This document shows positions 24,322 through 31,794 of a DNA stretch of 44,577 bases, one piece after another (the first letter of the stretch is position 1; each line of letters starts with the position of its first letter). The stretch lies in contig CAKTEB010000007.1 of the NCBI GenBank assembly GCA_934546685.1, positions 1 through 44,577 of the forward strand, read 5' to 3'. Both the position numbers and the translations under genes were made by a program. The stretch comes from an uncultured Oscillospiraceae bacterium. Lineage in GTDB: Bacteria > Bacillota > Clostridia > Oscillospirales > Oscillospiraceae. The notes below the pieces were generated by a model. It saw only the letters and a program-made list of their open reading frames with translations, made no database searches and was not told where the DNA came from.

Positions 24322-24933
24322 TCAGTTCTTAGATTTCATGGTGGCCCGCAGGGCCTGCTTGATGATGTCCTGGACCTCCAGGTTCTCCGCGTCAATGCCC
24401 TTCATGGCCGCGTTGATGGTGGCCTGGTCATAGCCCAGGGCCTGGAGGGCCTGAACGGCCTCCGCCGCCTTGCTGCCGGGGCCAATGGGGGCCACGGTAC
24501 CGGCGTCACTGTTTCGGAGATCCAGCTCTGTCACCGTCCCCAGCTTGTCCTTGAGTTCCAGCAGGATCCGCTGGGCGATCTTCTTGCCCACGCCTGGGGC
24601 TGCCGTCAGGAGCTTTTCATTCTGGGTGGCCACAGCCATCTGGAGGCCGTCGGGGGTCACCGAGGACAAAATCGCCAGGGCCGCCTTGGGGCCCACGCCG
24701 TTGATGCCGATGAGCAGCTTGAAGGTGTCCAGCTCCAGCTTTGTGGCAAAGCCAAAGATATCGAAGGCGTCCTCCCGAATGGAGCAGTGGGTATAGAGCC
24801 GCGCCTCCTCGCCGATCTTGAGCTTGGAGATGGTGGCGGTGGTGGTGTTCACGGTAAAGCCCACGCCGCCGCAGTCGATGACTACCAGTCCCAGATCGAT
24901 CAGGGCCACGGGGCCGCGCAGATAGTAAAACAT
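24322..24933 (-). CDS. ruvA: RuvA, Holliday junction binding protein
   Basis: The 203-residue protein binds four-way junctions as a tetramer and recruits RuvB. It has an N-terminal OB domain (MFYYLRGPVALID), helix-hairpin-helix motifs LLIGINGVGPKAALAIL and LTAAPGVGKKIAQRIL, and the flexible linker with a C-terminal RuvB-binding domain. The ATG at 24933 has AGGAGG seven bases upstream and the family N-terminus; a longer frame is not conserved. Confidence 0.96.
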   Translation of the reverse strand: MFYYLRGPVALIDLGLVVIDCGGVGFTVNTTTATISKLKIGEEARLYTHCSIREDAFDIFGFATKLELDTFKLLIGINGVGPKAALAILSSVTPDGLQMAVATQNEKLLTAAPGVGKKIAQRILLELKDKLGTVTELDLRNSDAGTVAPIGPGSKAAEAVQALQALGYDQATINAAMKGIDAENLEVQDIIKQALRATMKSKN

Positions 24934-24943
24934 CTTGTCCCTC

Positions 24944-25447
24944 CTAGGAGTTCCGCTGAAGGCCCGAAAGCAGCGAGGTGCTGGATCTGGCATGACACAG
25001 GGCCAGGGCCAGTCCGTCCGCCGCGTCGTCGGGCCGGGGCATTTTCTCCAGATGCAGGAGCCGCTTGGTCATGTCCATGACCTGACGCTTCTCCGCCCGG
25101 CCATAGCCCGCCACCGCCTGCTTCACCTGAAGGGGGGTATACTCGAAGATTGGTATCCCGCAGTTGGTACAGGCAAGCAGGATCACGCCCCGTCCATGGG
25201 CCACCTGAATGCCTGTTGTGATATTCGTGTTGAAAAACAGCTCCTCGATGGATACCACGTCGGGCTTTAGCATTTGGAGGAGCTCCGTCATGTCGTCGTA
25301 GATGAGCTTCAGCCGCTGGGGGAATCCCATCCCCGCCGGGGTCGTCACCGCCCCATAGCGGAGCATCTGCACGCTGCCCCGGTCTGAGGCAATGAGGCCA
25401 AAGCCGATGGTGGCAAAGCCGGGATCGATGCCCAGGATCTTTTTCAT
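24944..25447 (-). CDS. ruvC: RuvC, Holliday junction resolvase
   Basis: The 167-residue RNase-H-fold nuclease cuts junctions. Acidic residues are D8 in LGIDPGFA, the pair in VSIEELFFNTN, and the C-terminal RPDDAADGLALALCHA. The ATG at 25447 overlaps the chromate transporter stop by 4 bp (ATGA) and has only a weak ribosome-binding site, so translation is probably coupled to the transporter gene. Confidence 0.95.
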   Translation of the reverse strand: MKKILGIDPGFATIGFGLIASDRGSVQMLRYGAVTTPAGMGFPQRLKLIYDDMTELLQMLKPDVVSIEELFFNTNITTGIQVAHGRGVILLACTNCGIPIFEYTPLQVKQAVAGYGRAEKRQVMDMTKRLLHLEKMPRPDDAADGLALALCHARSSTSLLSGLQRNS

Positions 25448-25998
25448 AGGCCCAGGGCGATCCCAGCCACGGCCCCCAGTGCGATGAAAATAATGGGGTG
25501 CCATTTGGACTTGAATTTATAGAGCAGGCCGATAACCACCATCACCGCCAGCGCCTTCCAGCTGACAATGCAGGCAAGCTCCAGGCTGGAACTGAAATCC
25601 AGGGCGATCTTCAAAATGCCGAAGCCAGCCGCCGCGATCAGGCCCACAGAGGCGGGGCGCAGACCGCTCAGCACCCGCTGCACCGCCTTGCTGGACTGGA
25701 ACCGGTGCAAAAACCGGGCCACCAACAGGATCACGATGATGCTGGGCAGCACCAGGAAAAGGGTCGCAAGCAAGGCGCCTACGATTCCATGGGTGGTAAA
25801 GCCCGCGTAGGTTGCCATATTTACGCCCATGGGGCCCGGAGTGGATTCGGACACCGCGATCATATCCGACAGCTGCGCCCGGTCAAACCAGGGGTACCGA
25901 TCCGCCATGGAGTAGAGGAAGGGCAGGGTCGCCAGGCCGCCGCCTACGCTGAGGAGTCCTGTTTTGAAGAACTCCAGGCACATGAGAAGAAGATCCAT
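25444..25998 (-). CDS. Chromate transporter, half-size CHR domain (second of pair)
   Basis: The 184-residue membrane protein of about six helices is of the CHR family. It shows the paired CHR motifs FFKTGLLSVGGGLATLPFLY (residues 10-29) and SESTPGPMGVNMATYAG. Half-size CHR proteins come as tandem pairs that together form a transporter. Substrates include chromate and perhaps sulfate in characterised members; the substrate here is unknown. It shares one base with the upstream half gene and 4 bp with ruvC. The paired sequences differ, so this is not a recent duplication. Confidence 0.9.
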   Translation of the reverse strand: MDLLLMCLEFFKTGLLSVGGGLATLPFLYSMADRYPWFDRAQLSDMIAVSESTPGPMGVNMATYAGFTTHGIVGALLATLFLVLPSIIVILLVARFLHRFQSSKAVQRVLSGLRPASVGLIAAAGFGILKIALDFSSSLELACIVSWKALAVMVVIGLLYKFKSKWHPIIFIALGAVAGIALGL

Positions 25999-26549
25999 TA
26001 CTGTTCTCCTCCTCTGCGCTGGGCAATATAGCCCGCCAGGAGCCCAGCGGCAGCCGCGGCCACCACCACGATCACCGGAGACAGGCTGAAGATGGCCGAC
26101 ACCAGGAATGTCAGCACAAACACGATCCAGCCAAAGGCCCCCTTGACGCCGGACTTCATGAGCTTCCACACGGAAAAGCCCACCAGCACCACCACGGCCA
26201 CCCGGATGCCCGCCAGGGCATGCTGCACCACTTCGATATCCGCAAAGTTGTTGAGCACCGCCGCGATGATCGAAATAATGATCAGACTGGGCAGTACCAC
26301 GCCCAGGGTGGCCAAAAAGCCGCCCAAAACGCCCTTTCGGCTGTCGCCGATGAAGGTGGCGGTGTTTACCGCGATGACGCCGGGGGTACACTGCCCGATG
26401 GCGTAATAGTTGAGGATCTCCTCCTCGGTAGCCCAGCCGCGCTTTTCCACCACCTCCCGCTGGATCATGGGGAGCATGGCGTAGCCGCCGCCGAAGGTCA
26501 TAATGCCGATCTTAAAAAAGGTCGTCACCAATTCCAAATATTCGTTCAA
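25998..26549 (-). CDS. Chromate transporter, half-size CHR domain (first of pair)
   Basis: The 183-residue partner has FFKIGIMTFGGGYAMLPMIQ (11-30) and IGQCTPGVIAVNTATFIG. It appears to start with TTG at 26549, because no ATG fits the N-terminus; an AAAGGA site lies about 10 bases upstream. A TAATG overlap couples it to the second half. About six hydrophobic segments follow. Confidence 0.88.
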   Translation of the reverse strand: MNEYLELVTTFFKIGIMTFGGGYAMLPMIQREVVEKRGWATEEEILNYYAIGQCTPGVIAVNTATFIGDSRKGVLGGFLATLGVVLPSLIIISIIAAVLNNFADIEVVQHALAGIRVAVVVLVGFSVWKLMKSGVKGAFGWIVFVLTFLVSAIFSLSPVIVVVAAAAAGLLAGYIAQRRGGEQ

Positions 26550-26568
26550 GGATTTGTCATCCTTTCTT

Positions 26569-27255
26569 TTATTTCGTACTCCAGCCCTGGGAAAAAAGCT
26601 GGCTGTGAAGACTGCGGAGCACCTGCTTCTGCTCCTGGTAGTCCGGCATATATCGGGCGACCAGGGCCCAGAAGGCCGGACTATGGTTGAACTCCACCCG
26701 GTGGCAGAGCTCGTGGATCAGTACATAGTCGATGGCTTTTGGGGGAGCAAACAGCAGGAGCCAGCTGATATGGATATCGCCGTTTACCGAGCAGCTGCCC
26801 CAGCGGCGCACCGCCGTGGAGATGTTCACCTTCCCATAGGTGATGCGCATGATCTCCGCCCAGTACTTAAGGCGCTGTTCGATCCAGGGAAGGCCCCCGC
26901 GCTGATACATCCGCCGCACCCCAGGGGTGAGCTGGGAGATGGGCTGATCCTGCAGGGTCAGGGTCTTGTTTTGAAGATCCAGGCTCAGCCGCCGCTCCCG
27001 CGTCAGGATCACCCGGTAGGGCTCTCCGCAGAACATAAGGCTGCCGCCGTCCTTCAGTCGGAATTCCTCCCGATCCTCCAGGGCCGCCAAAACCTTTTTC
27101 TGATGGACATGGATCCAATTCTCCTTCTCCAGCACAAAGCGGTCGATAAAGCCCTTGGCGCAGCGCTTTGGCGCCCTGACCAGCACCCTTCCCTCCGGGG
27201 TGATCTGCAGGGAGATCGTCCTTCGGTCAGAGCGGATCAGGTCATATTCGATCAT
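26569..27255 (-). CDS. YgjP/DUF45-type zinc metalloprotease-like protein
   Basis: The 228-residue protein has the zinc motif HELCH (H181, E182, H185) with a likely third ligand H191 (FNHSPAFW), preceded by RRWGSCS (150-156), which is the DUF45/YgjP signature. Homologues are annotated as metal-dependent hydrolases or SprT-like proteases of uncertain substrate. No signal peptide is present, so it is cytoplasmic. The ATG overlaps the stop of the small membrane gene by 4 bp; an extended start is not conserved. Confidence 0.88.
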   Translation of the reverse strand: MIEYDLIRSDRRTISLQITPEGRVLVRAPKRCAKGFIDRFVLEKENWIHVHQKKVLAALEDREEFRLKDGGSLMFCGEPYRVILTRERRLSLDLQNKTLTLQDQPISQLTPGVRRMYQRGGLPWIEQRLKYWAEIMRITYGKVNISTAVRRWGSCSVNGDIHISWLLLFAPPKAIDYVLIHELCHRVEFNHSPAFWALVARYMPDYQEQKQVLRSLHSQLFSQGWSTK

Positions 27256-27413
27256 ACGATCTTGCCCCACAGGGCGAAGATCCCCGTGGCCGCCACGATC
27301 AATACAATGAGGATCCAGGCCGCCACCCGCTGCCACATGGGCCGGGGACGATACTCCTCGCTAGGCTTGATCTCCAGAGTTGGGAGCTCCTGCTTCTCTT
27401 TTTTCTCTTCCAT
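27252..27413 (-). CDS. Small single-pass membrane protein, unknown function
   Basis: The 53-residue protein has a charged Lys/Glu-rich N-terminus, a Tyr/Arg/Pro stretch and one membrane helix (about 29-49) ending in WGKIV. I do not recognise a family. It is supported by a GGAGGG site four bases before the ATG, a good promoter at 27446-27475 and an ATGA overlap with the next gene. It heads the probable eight-gene unit running to glmM. Upstream in-frame codons would run through the promoter and are rejected. Confidence 0.7.
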   Translation of the reverse strand: MEEKKEKQELPTLEIKPSEEYRPRPMWQRVAAWILIVLIVAATGIFALWGKIV

Positions 27414-27421
27414 GTCTGCCC

Positions 27422-27503
27422 TCCATCTTGGCACATATAGTAGATAGTATAGCATACAGAGGCGCTTTCTGGCAACCCCTTTTGTGCAATCTGCCAAGAT
27501 GGA
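27422..27503. repeat. 12-bp inverted repeat bracketing a promoter
   Basis: Arms TCCATCTTGGCA (27422-27433) and TGCCAAGATGGA (27492-27503) are perfect. They flank the promoter at 27446-27475. The left arm holds half of the Shine-Dalgarno sequence of the small membrane protein, and the right arm lies 1 bp after the stop of the upstream serine hydrolase gene. Confidence 0.65.
27446..27475 (-). promoter_or_regulatory. Promoter of the small membrane protein-ygjP-chr-ruv-glmM unit
   Basis: Minus-strand -35 TTGCCA (27470-27475), 18-bp spacer, -10 TATACT (27446-27451) with an extended -10 TGC. The start lies near 27439, about 25 nt before the ATG, which leaves only the left arm of the inverted repeat in the transcript. 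Confidence 0.75.
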
Positions 27504-27504
27504 C

Positions 27505-28350
27505 TTATTTCAGCCGCCCCTCAAGGGTCAAATACTGATCGAATACCAGGCGGCTGACCCGAGAGCCAAACACCGTGGCGGGATGCTCCGGATAATACTG
27601 CTTGTCCGAGAAGTCCTTGTTGAGCATTACGATCACATAGCTGCCGTAGGGCGTGGTGATGATGCCGCCGTCGTTGCGGCAGGCGTTCATGCTGCCGGAT
27701 TTGGAGGCGAACCAGAACAGCTGCTCGTCATAGTTGTCCGGATCCACATAGAATTGGGGCAGAGACTTGACGATCATGGAGTTATAGTGCTGCTGGGACA
27801 GGATCTGCCACATCTGCTCCGAGGCCTCCGGGCTCACCAGCGTGCGGTTCTGGATACGGATGAACATGGAGGCGTAGTCCCGGGGCGTGGTGGTGCCCAG
27901 CTGGTGATACTTCGCAAAGTCCAGCACGTTGTGGAGCTTCGTGTCCCTGCACCCCAGCTTCTGGATGCAGGCATTGATCTCGTCGATGCCCAGGTAGTCG
28001 ATGAGCATATTGGTGGCGATGTTGTCGCTGACAATGATCATCAGCGTGGCAACGTTCTTCACGGACAGCGTAGTGCCTACCTCCAGAGAGCCCAAAATGC
28101 CGCTGCCGTCGATCCAAAAGCGCTCCTCGCAGGTGAGCATATCCTTGAGGCTTGCTCTCCCCTGCTCGATGGCGTCAAACAGCGCCGCCAGGATATAGAC
28201 CTTGATGGTGCTGGCTGTCTCAAAGGGCTCATCCGGGAACCGGGTGATGACGTTGCCTCTCAGGTCGTCGATGTAGAGGCCCATGGTGCCGTCATAGCTC
28301 TTGAGTTCCGCTTCAATGCGCTCCTCCAGGGTCAGTCTGGGATCCGTCAT
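27505..28350 (-). CDS. Class A beta-lactamase-like serine hydrolase without signal peptide
   Basis: The 281-residue protein has the penicillin-recognising fold: S47-x-x-K50 in ETASTIKVYI, SDN at 108-110 and KSG at 217-219. The ExxLN loop glutamate of class A beta-lactamases is not seen; TTPRDYA stands at that place. There is no signal peptide or lipobox, so it should be cytoplasmic. A peptidase or esterase role is more likely than beta-lactam resistance. It overlaps the M19 gene by 4 bp and follows it in one unit. Confidence 0.85.
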   Translation of the reverse strand: MTDPRLTLEERIEAELKSYDGTMGLYIDDLRGNVITRFPDEPFETASTIKVYILAALFDAIEQGRASLKDMLTCEERFWIDGSGILGSLEVGTTLSVKNVATLMIIVSDNIATNMLIDYLGIDEINACIQKLGCRDTKLHNVLDFAKYHQLGTTTPRDYASMFIRIQNRTLVSPEASEQMWQILSQQHYNSMIVKSLPQFYVDPDNYDEQLFWFASKSGSMNACRNDGGIITTPYGSYVIVMLNKDFSDKQYYPEHPATVFGSRVSRLVFDQYLTLEGRLK

Positions 28351-29315
28351 TTCAGCACCTCCTTGTATACCCGAAGTACGTTGCCGTGGAAAATGGCCTC
28401 GATGTCGGAGCTGGAGAAGCCCGCCTGATCCAGTGCCTGGGCCAGGGTCTGCATCTTGTCGCAGTGATCCAGCTCCAGGTCGCCGTCGATGCCGTCATAA
28501 TCGGTGCCAAGGCCCAGAACGCCGATGCCGCCCACACTCACAATGTGCTTCGCGTGGCGCACCATGTCCTCCACCCGGCTCTTGCCGCCCGGGTTCAGAA
28601 AATCGCCGCAGAAGTTCAGGCCCATGACGCCGCCCTTATCTGCCAGAGCACGGATCATGTCGTCGGTCATATTCCGAGTATGATTGCACACCGCCCGGGC
28701 ATTGGAATGGGAGGCCACAAAGGGGCCGTCGCAGTATTTCACCACATCCCAGAAGCCGTCGTCGTTCAGATGGCTTACATCCACAATCATGCCCACCCGG
28801 TTCATCTCCCGGACGATCTCGATGCCCTCGGGCTTGAGACCGTAGAATCGGCTCGGATCGTAGTCCTTTTCCTTGACGATGGTGTTGGGATAGCCGATCT
28901 CATTTTCAAAGTTCCAGGTCAGGGTCAGCATCCGGACCCCCAGCTCATAGAGGCTCCGCACCACATAGGGATTGCCCTTGAGCACAGCGCCCTCCTCGAT
29001 GGTCAGCATGCCGGACATCTTCCCGGCCTTGCTGTTCCTCTCAATGTCCTCGTACCGGAGCACAGGGCCGATGATGTCGGCATTCTCCGCCATGGCCCGG
29101 CGGTAGACGTCGATCATCTCCAGGACATTCACCAGTGGATCCTTCTCCCGGCCTAAAAATACGAACATGGCGAAGTTCTGGAGCAGATAGTCTCCCTGCT
29201 GCATTTTCATAAGATCTATGTGTAGGTCATTCTTCCGCAGGGACATGGGCTTTCCGGCCTTTTCCGCCTTCCATAGCTCTCCCACGGTATCGCAGTGCAT
29301 ATCGATCACTTTCAT
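28347..29315 (-). CDS. M19-family (renal/membrane dipeptidase-type) dipeptidase
   Basis: The 322-residue amidohydrolase-fold zinc enzyme splits dipeptides; relatives accept D-residues at the C-terminal position. Zinc ligands H7 and D9 are in DMHCDT, the bridging glutamate is in TIEEGAVL, and later ligands are in VDVSHLND and ASHSNARAVCNHTRNMTDD. The closing GLGTDYDGIDG motif is typical. No signal peptide is present, so it is cytoplasmic. It has its own promoter and a GAGG site. Confidence 0.93.
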   Translation of the reverse strand: MKVIDMHCDTVGELWKAEKAGKPMSLRKNDLHIDLMKMQQGDYLLQNFAMFVFLGREKDPLVNVLEMIDVYRRAMAENADIIGPVLRYEDIERNSKAGKMSGMLTIEEGAVLKGNPYVVRSLYELGVRMLTLTWNFENEIGYPNTIVKEKDYDPSRFYGLKPEGIEIVREMNRVGMIVDVSHLNDDGFWDVVKYCDGPFVASHSNARAVCNHTRNMTDDMIRALADKGGVMGLNFCGDFLNPGGKSRVEDMVRHAKHIVSVGGIGVLGLGTDYDGIDGDLELDHCDKMQTLAQALDQAGFSSSDIEAIFHGNVLRVYKEVLK

Positions 29316-29351
29316 AAAAGCATACCTCTTTTCCGATTCAATTCACCCTTT

Positions 29352-29380
29352 AGTTTACGAAATTCCATGTAAAAAATCAA
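29352..29380 (-). promoter_or_regulatory. Promoter of the M19 dipeptidase-serine hydrolase unit
   Basis: Minus-strand -35 TTGATT (29375-29380), 17-bp spacer, -10 TAAACT (29352-29357). About 30 nt lie between the start and the ATG. It is divergent from the C26 promoter, with 67 bp between the two -35 boxes. Confidence 0.65.
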
Positions 29381-29431
29381 GCGCCAGATACCATGAATTC
29401 CGGTAAAGTATCCGCGCAATTTTTGTGGGCA

Positions 29432-29462
29432 CGCGCCGGATCTTCTATTGAATCCAGGCGCG
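29432..29462. repeat. Inverted repeat over the C26 promoter -35
   Basis: Arms CGCGCCGGAT (29432-29441) and ATCCAGGCGCG (29452-29462) match over 10 bp with one bulged A. They surround the -35 TTGAAT (29448-29453), so a bound repressor would block the promoter. Candidate operator; no known regulator is recognised. Confidence 0.45.
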
Positions 29463-29476
29463 CTTTCCGATATAAT
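29448..29476 (+). promoter_or_regulatory. Promoter of the C26 hydrolase-P1 peptidase unit
   Basis: -35 TTGAAT (29448-29453), 17-bp spacer, -10 TATAAT (29471-29476). It leaves a leader of about 70 nt before the C26 ATG. Confidence 0.8.
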
Positions 29477-29550
29477 GAAGCTAATATAAGCTGGACAGTT
29501 TTGTCCGCCCCATCCGCTGCTTCCGGCAGCAAAGAAAGCAGGCGCATAAC

Positions 29551-30213
29551 ATGTACAAAATTGCCATCGCCGGCACCCCCCAGGGGGCCGAAAACTTTGT
29601 AAACGCCTTCCATGCCCTGGGCCACGCGGCCAAGGACGTGCTGGAGGAGACGAATTTTTCCGCCTATGACGCGCTGGTGCTCCCCGGCGGCGCGGATATC
29701 GATCCGATCCTGTTTGGAGAGAAGAACAACGGCAGCGGCAAGATCGAGCCGGAACGGGATCGCCGCCAGCTGGAGATCCTGAAGATCTTTCTGGCCGCAG
29801 ATAAACCGGTGCTGGGGGTCTGCAAGGGCCATCAGCTCTTAAACGTGGCCTTTGGGGGCAAGATCTGCCAGCACATTCCAGAATTTGAGGTACACCAGTG
29901 GATCCAGCACGACCAAGCCCACGACAGCCATTGCCTCCCGGGCTGCTTCCTCTCGGAGCTCTACGGCACAGAGTTCCCCATCAACAGCGCCCATCATCAG
30001 GCCGTCATTGATCCGGCCAAGGGCTTCCATGCCATCCAGTGGGCCCCGGACGGGGTGCTGGAGGCCATGATCCATGAAACACGGCCCATCATCGGGCTCC
30101 AGTGGCACCCGGAGCGCATGTGTCTGGGGCACCGCCGGGAGGATGCGGTGGACGGATTGCCGGTCTTTGAGTATTTCCTCAAGGTGGTTGCCGGTCAGGA
30201 GACGGTGCACTGA
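29551..30213 (+). CDS. C26-family gamma-glutamyl (GABA) hydrolase
   Basis: The 220-residue class I amidotransferase-like hydrolase is of the PuuD/peptidase C26 type. C91 is the nucleophile in GVCKGHQLLNV, with H186 and E188 in GLQWHPERM; the GGADIDP segment (47-53) is also characteristic. It would cleave gamma-glutamyl bonds of small amides or peptides. It is somewhat shorter than PuuD (about 254). Its stop overlaps the P1 peptidase ATG (TGATG), so the two are coupled. The ribosome-binding site is weak. Confidence 0.88.
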   Translation: MYKIAIAGTPQGAENFVNAFHALGHAAKDVLEETNFSAYDALVLPGGADIDPILFGEKNNGSGKIEPERDRRQLEILKIFLAADKPVLGVCKGHQLLNVAFGGKICQHIPEFEVHQWIQHDQAHDSHCLPGCFLSELYGTEFPINSAHHQAVIDPAKGFHAIQWAPDGVLEAMIHETRPIIGLQWHPERMCLGHRREDAVDGLPVFEYFLKVVAGQETVH

Positions 30214-31283
30214 TGCTGATCCGTGATTACGGCGTCATTCCAGGCACCATGCCCGCCGGCCCCAGGAACAGCATCACCGATGTCTCCGGCGTCACCGTTG
30301 GCCACCATACCATCCACCAGGGAACCCTGCATACCGGCGTCACTGTAGTGCTCCCGGCCCAGGACAATGTCTTTGCAGGCAAGCTCACCGCCGCCTGCTA
30401 TGTCCACAACGGCTTCGGCAAAACCTGCGGCCTCATGCAGCTCCAAGAGCTGGGGACGCTGGAAACGCCCATCGCCCTGACGAATACCTTAAATGTAGGT
30501 CTGGCGGCTGACGCGCTGGTAAGCTATACCTTGGAGCGCTGCCGCCGGGACGGGATCTCCCTGCGCTCCGTCAATCCGGTGGTGGGCGAATGCAACGACG
30601 GGCGGCTCAGTGAAATCGCTCTGCGCCCCATCGGAAAGGAGCAGGTGTACGCCGCCATTGCCGCGGCTTCCCAGGATGCAGCCCAGGGTGCGGTGGGTGC
30701 CGGAGCCGGAACCATCTGCTTTGGCCTCAAGGGCGGCATCGGTACCGCCTCCCGCACCTTTACGCTGGAGGATAAGACCTACACCCTGGGCGTTCTGGTG
30801 CAGTCCAATTATGGCTCCACCGAGGATCTCACCGTCTGCGGCCGCCCCATTGGCCGGGAGCTCCTGCCGCTGCTGGAGCGGAAAAAGGCCCAGCGAACCG
30901 CCGTGGACGCGGGATCCATTATGACGATCCTGGCTACGGATCTTCCAGTCTCCTCCCGTCAGCTGTGGCGGATCATCCGCCGCTGCGGCGTGGGACTGGC
31001 CCGAACCGGCTCCTACCTGGGTCATGGAAGCGGCGAGGTGATGATTGGCTTCACCACCGCAAATCGGATCCCCATGGAAGCCACTGCCCTGCTGCCGTTA
31101 TCCATTGTCCGTGAGGATCTGCTGGACGTACCCTTTCGGGCCGCCGCAGAGGCCACCGAGGAGGCGGTACTAAACTCCCTGGCTGCGGCCCACACGGTCA
31201 CCGGTTATCAGGATCTGACGGTGTACGCGCTGGAAGAGTTCCTCTGCCCATCAGCAGACGGACCTGTCCTCCGGGCTTTGTGA
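30213..31283 (+). CDS. P1-family (DmpA/BapA-type) self-processing aminopeptidase
   Basis: The 356-residue Ntn-hydrolase-like peptidase begins with PRNSITDVSGVTVGH and has LTNTLNVG, NDGRLSEI and KGGIGTASR. The expected autocleavage site is G234-S235 in DAGSIMTILATDLP, by analogy with DmpA, giving chains of about 234 and 122 residues with S235 as the N-terminal nucleophile. Family members release N-terminal L-, D- or beta-amino acids. No signal peptide is present. Its last 86 bp overlap the convergent GNAT gene. I see no terminator after it. Confidence 0.9.
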   Translation: MLIRDYGVIPGTMPAGPRNSITDVSGVTVGHHTIHQGTLHTGVTVVLPAQDNVFAGKLTAACYVHNGFGKTCGLMQLQELGTLETPIALTNTLNVGLAADALVSYTLERCRRDGISLRSVNPVVGECNDGRLSEIALRPIGKEQVYAAIAAASQDAAQGAVGAGAGTICFGLKGGIGTASRTFTLEDKTYTLGVLVQSNYGSTEDLTVCGRPIGRELLPLLERKKAQRTAVDAGSIMTILATDLPVSSRQLWRIIRRCGVGLARTGSYLGHGSGEVMIGFTTANRIPMEATALLPLSIVREDLLDVPFRAAAEATEEAVLNSLAAAHTVTGYQDLTVYALEEFLCPSADGPVLRAL

Positions 31284-31740
31284 TGGTTCTGCGCCGGGTA
31301 AAGCCGTTTCGCGCAAAGTTTTTGAGGCTGGCATAGTTGTCCGGAGCCACGGTGCCCACCAGATACGGGTATCGCTCCGCCGCAAGCTCCACTGCCCGTC
31401 GGAACATCATGCCCATGATGCCCCGGCCCTGGTACTCCGGCAGCACCGCCGCGGAGTCCATCATAATGGTCTTTTGCAGTTCCTCCGGAGAAAAGCCCAG
31501 ATAGCGGCCCAGATTATTTTCCCGCAGTCCCGGGGCCGCCGCCATAAAGAAGCCCACGGGCGTATCCTGTTCCACCGCCAGCAGCACAAAGCCGTCCCGC
31601 TGTACATAGTGGGAGACATACTCCGGTGGATCGGTGATATAGGCCGTGGGATCCGCCATGGCGCTGTGGGCCCGATCCATGATGTCCATGATCGCCGGCA
31701 CATCGCTGAGACCGGCCATCCGCAGGGTGATCTCGCTCAT
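31198..31740 (-). CDS. GNAT-family acetyltransferase
   Basis: The 180-residue protein has the GNAT fold with acetyl-CoA motif A AAVLPEYQGRGIMGMMFRRA (about 98-117) and the later NYASLKNFARNGF. The substrate is unknown. The stop lies 86 bp inside the convergent P1 gene; the tail (LPARTPSDPDNR) is proline- and charge-rich and probably acquired through this overlap. A GGAGG site precedes the ATG. A terminator sits 21 bp upstream, so transcription is probably by read-through from the opp genes. Confidence 0.82.
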   Translation of the reverse strand: MSEITLRMAGLSDVPAIMDIMDRAHSAMADPTAYITDPPEYVSHYVQRDGFVLLAVEQDTPVGFFMAAAPGLRENNLGRYLGFSPEELQKTIMMDSAAVLPEYQGRGIMGMMFRRAVELAAERYPYLVGTVAPDNYASLKNFARNGFTRRRTITKPGGQVRLLMGRGTLPARTPSDPDNR

Positions 31741-31760
31741 CTCATTCCTCCATTCTGTTC

Positions 31761-31789
31761 AAAAGCCCGCCGCAGTCTCTGCGGCGGGC
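31761..31789 (-). terminator. Terminator after oppF
   Basis: Arms 31789-31779 and 31775-31765 form a perfect 11-bp GC-rich stem with a 3-nt loop, followed by TTTT on the minus strand. It closes the opp operon 5 bp after the oppF stop and lies 21 bp before the GNAT ATG. Confidence 0.85.
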
Positions 31790-31794
31790 AAATT

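Noticed and set aside
25444..26549. A single chromate transporter gene broken by a frameshift
   Set aside because: Both halves have their own CHR motifs and a TAATG coupling; half-size tandem pairs are a known form of the family.
27505..28350. Beta-lactam resistance gene
   Set aside because: Signal peptide and the class A catalytic glutamate are absent, and the gene is coupled to a dipeptidase.
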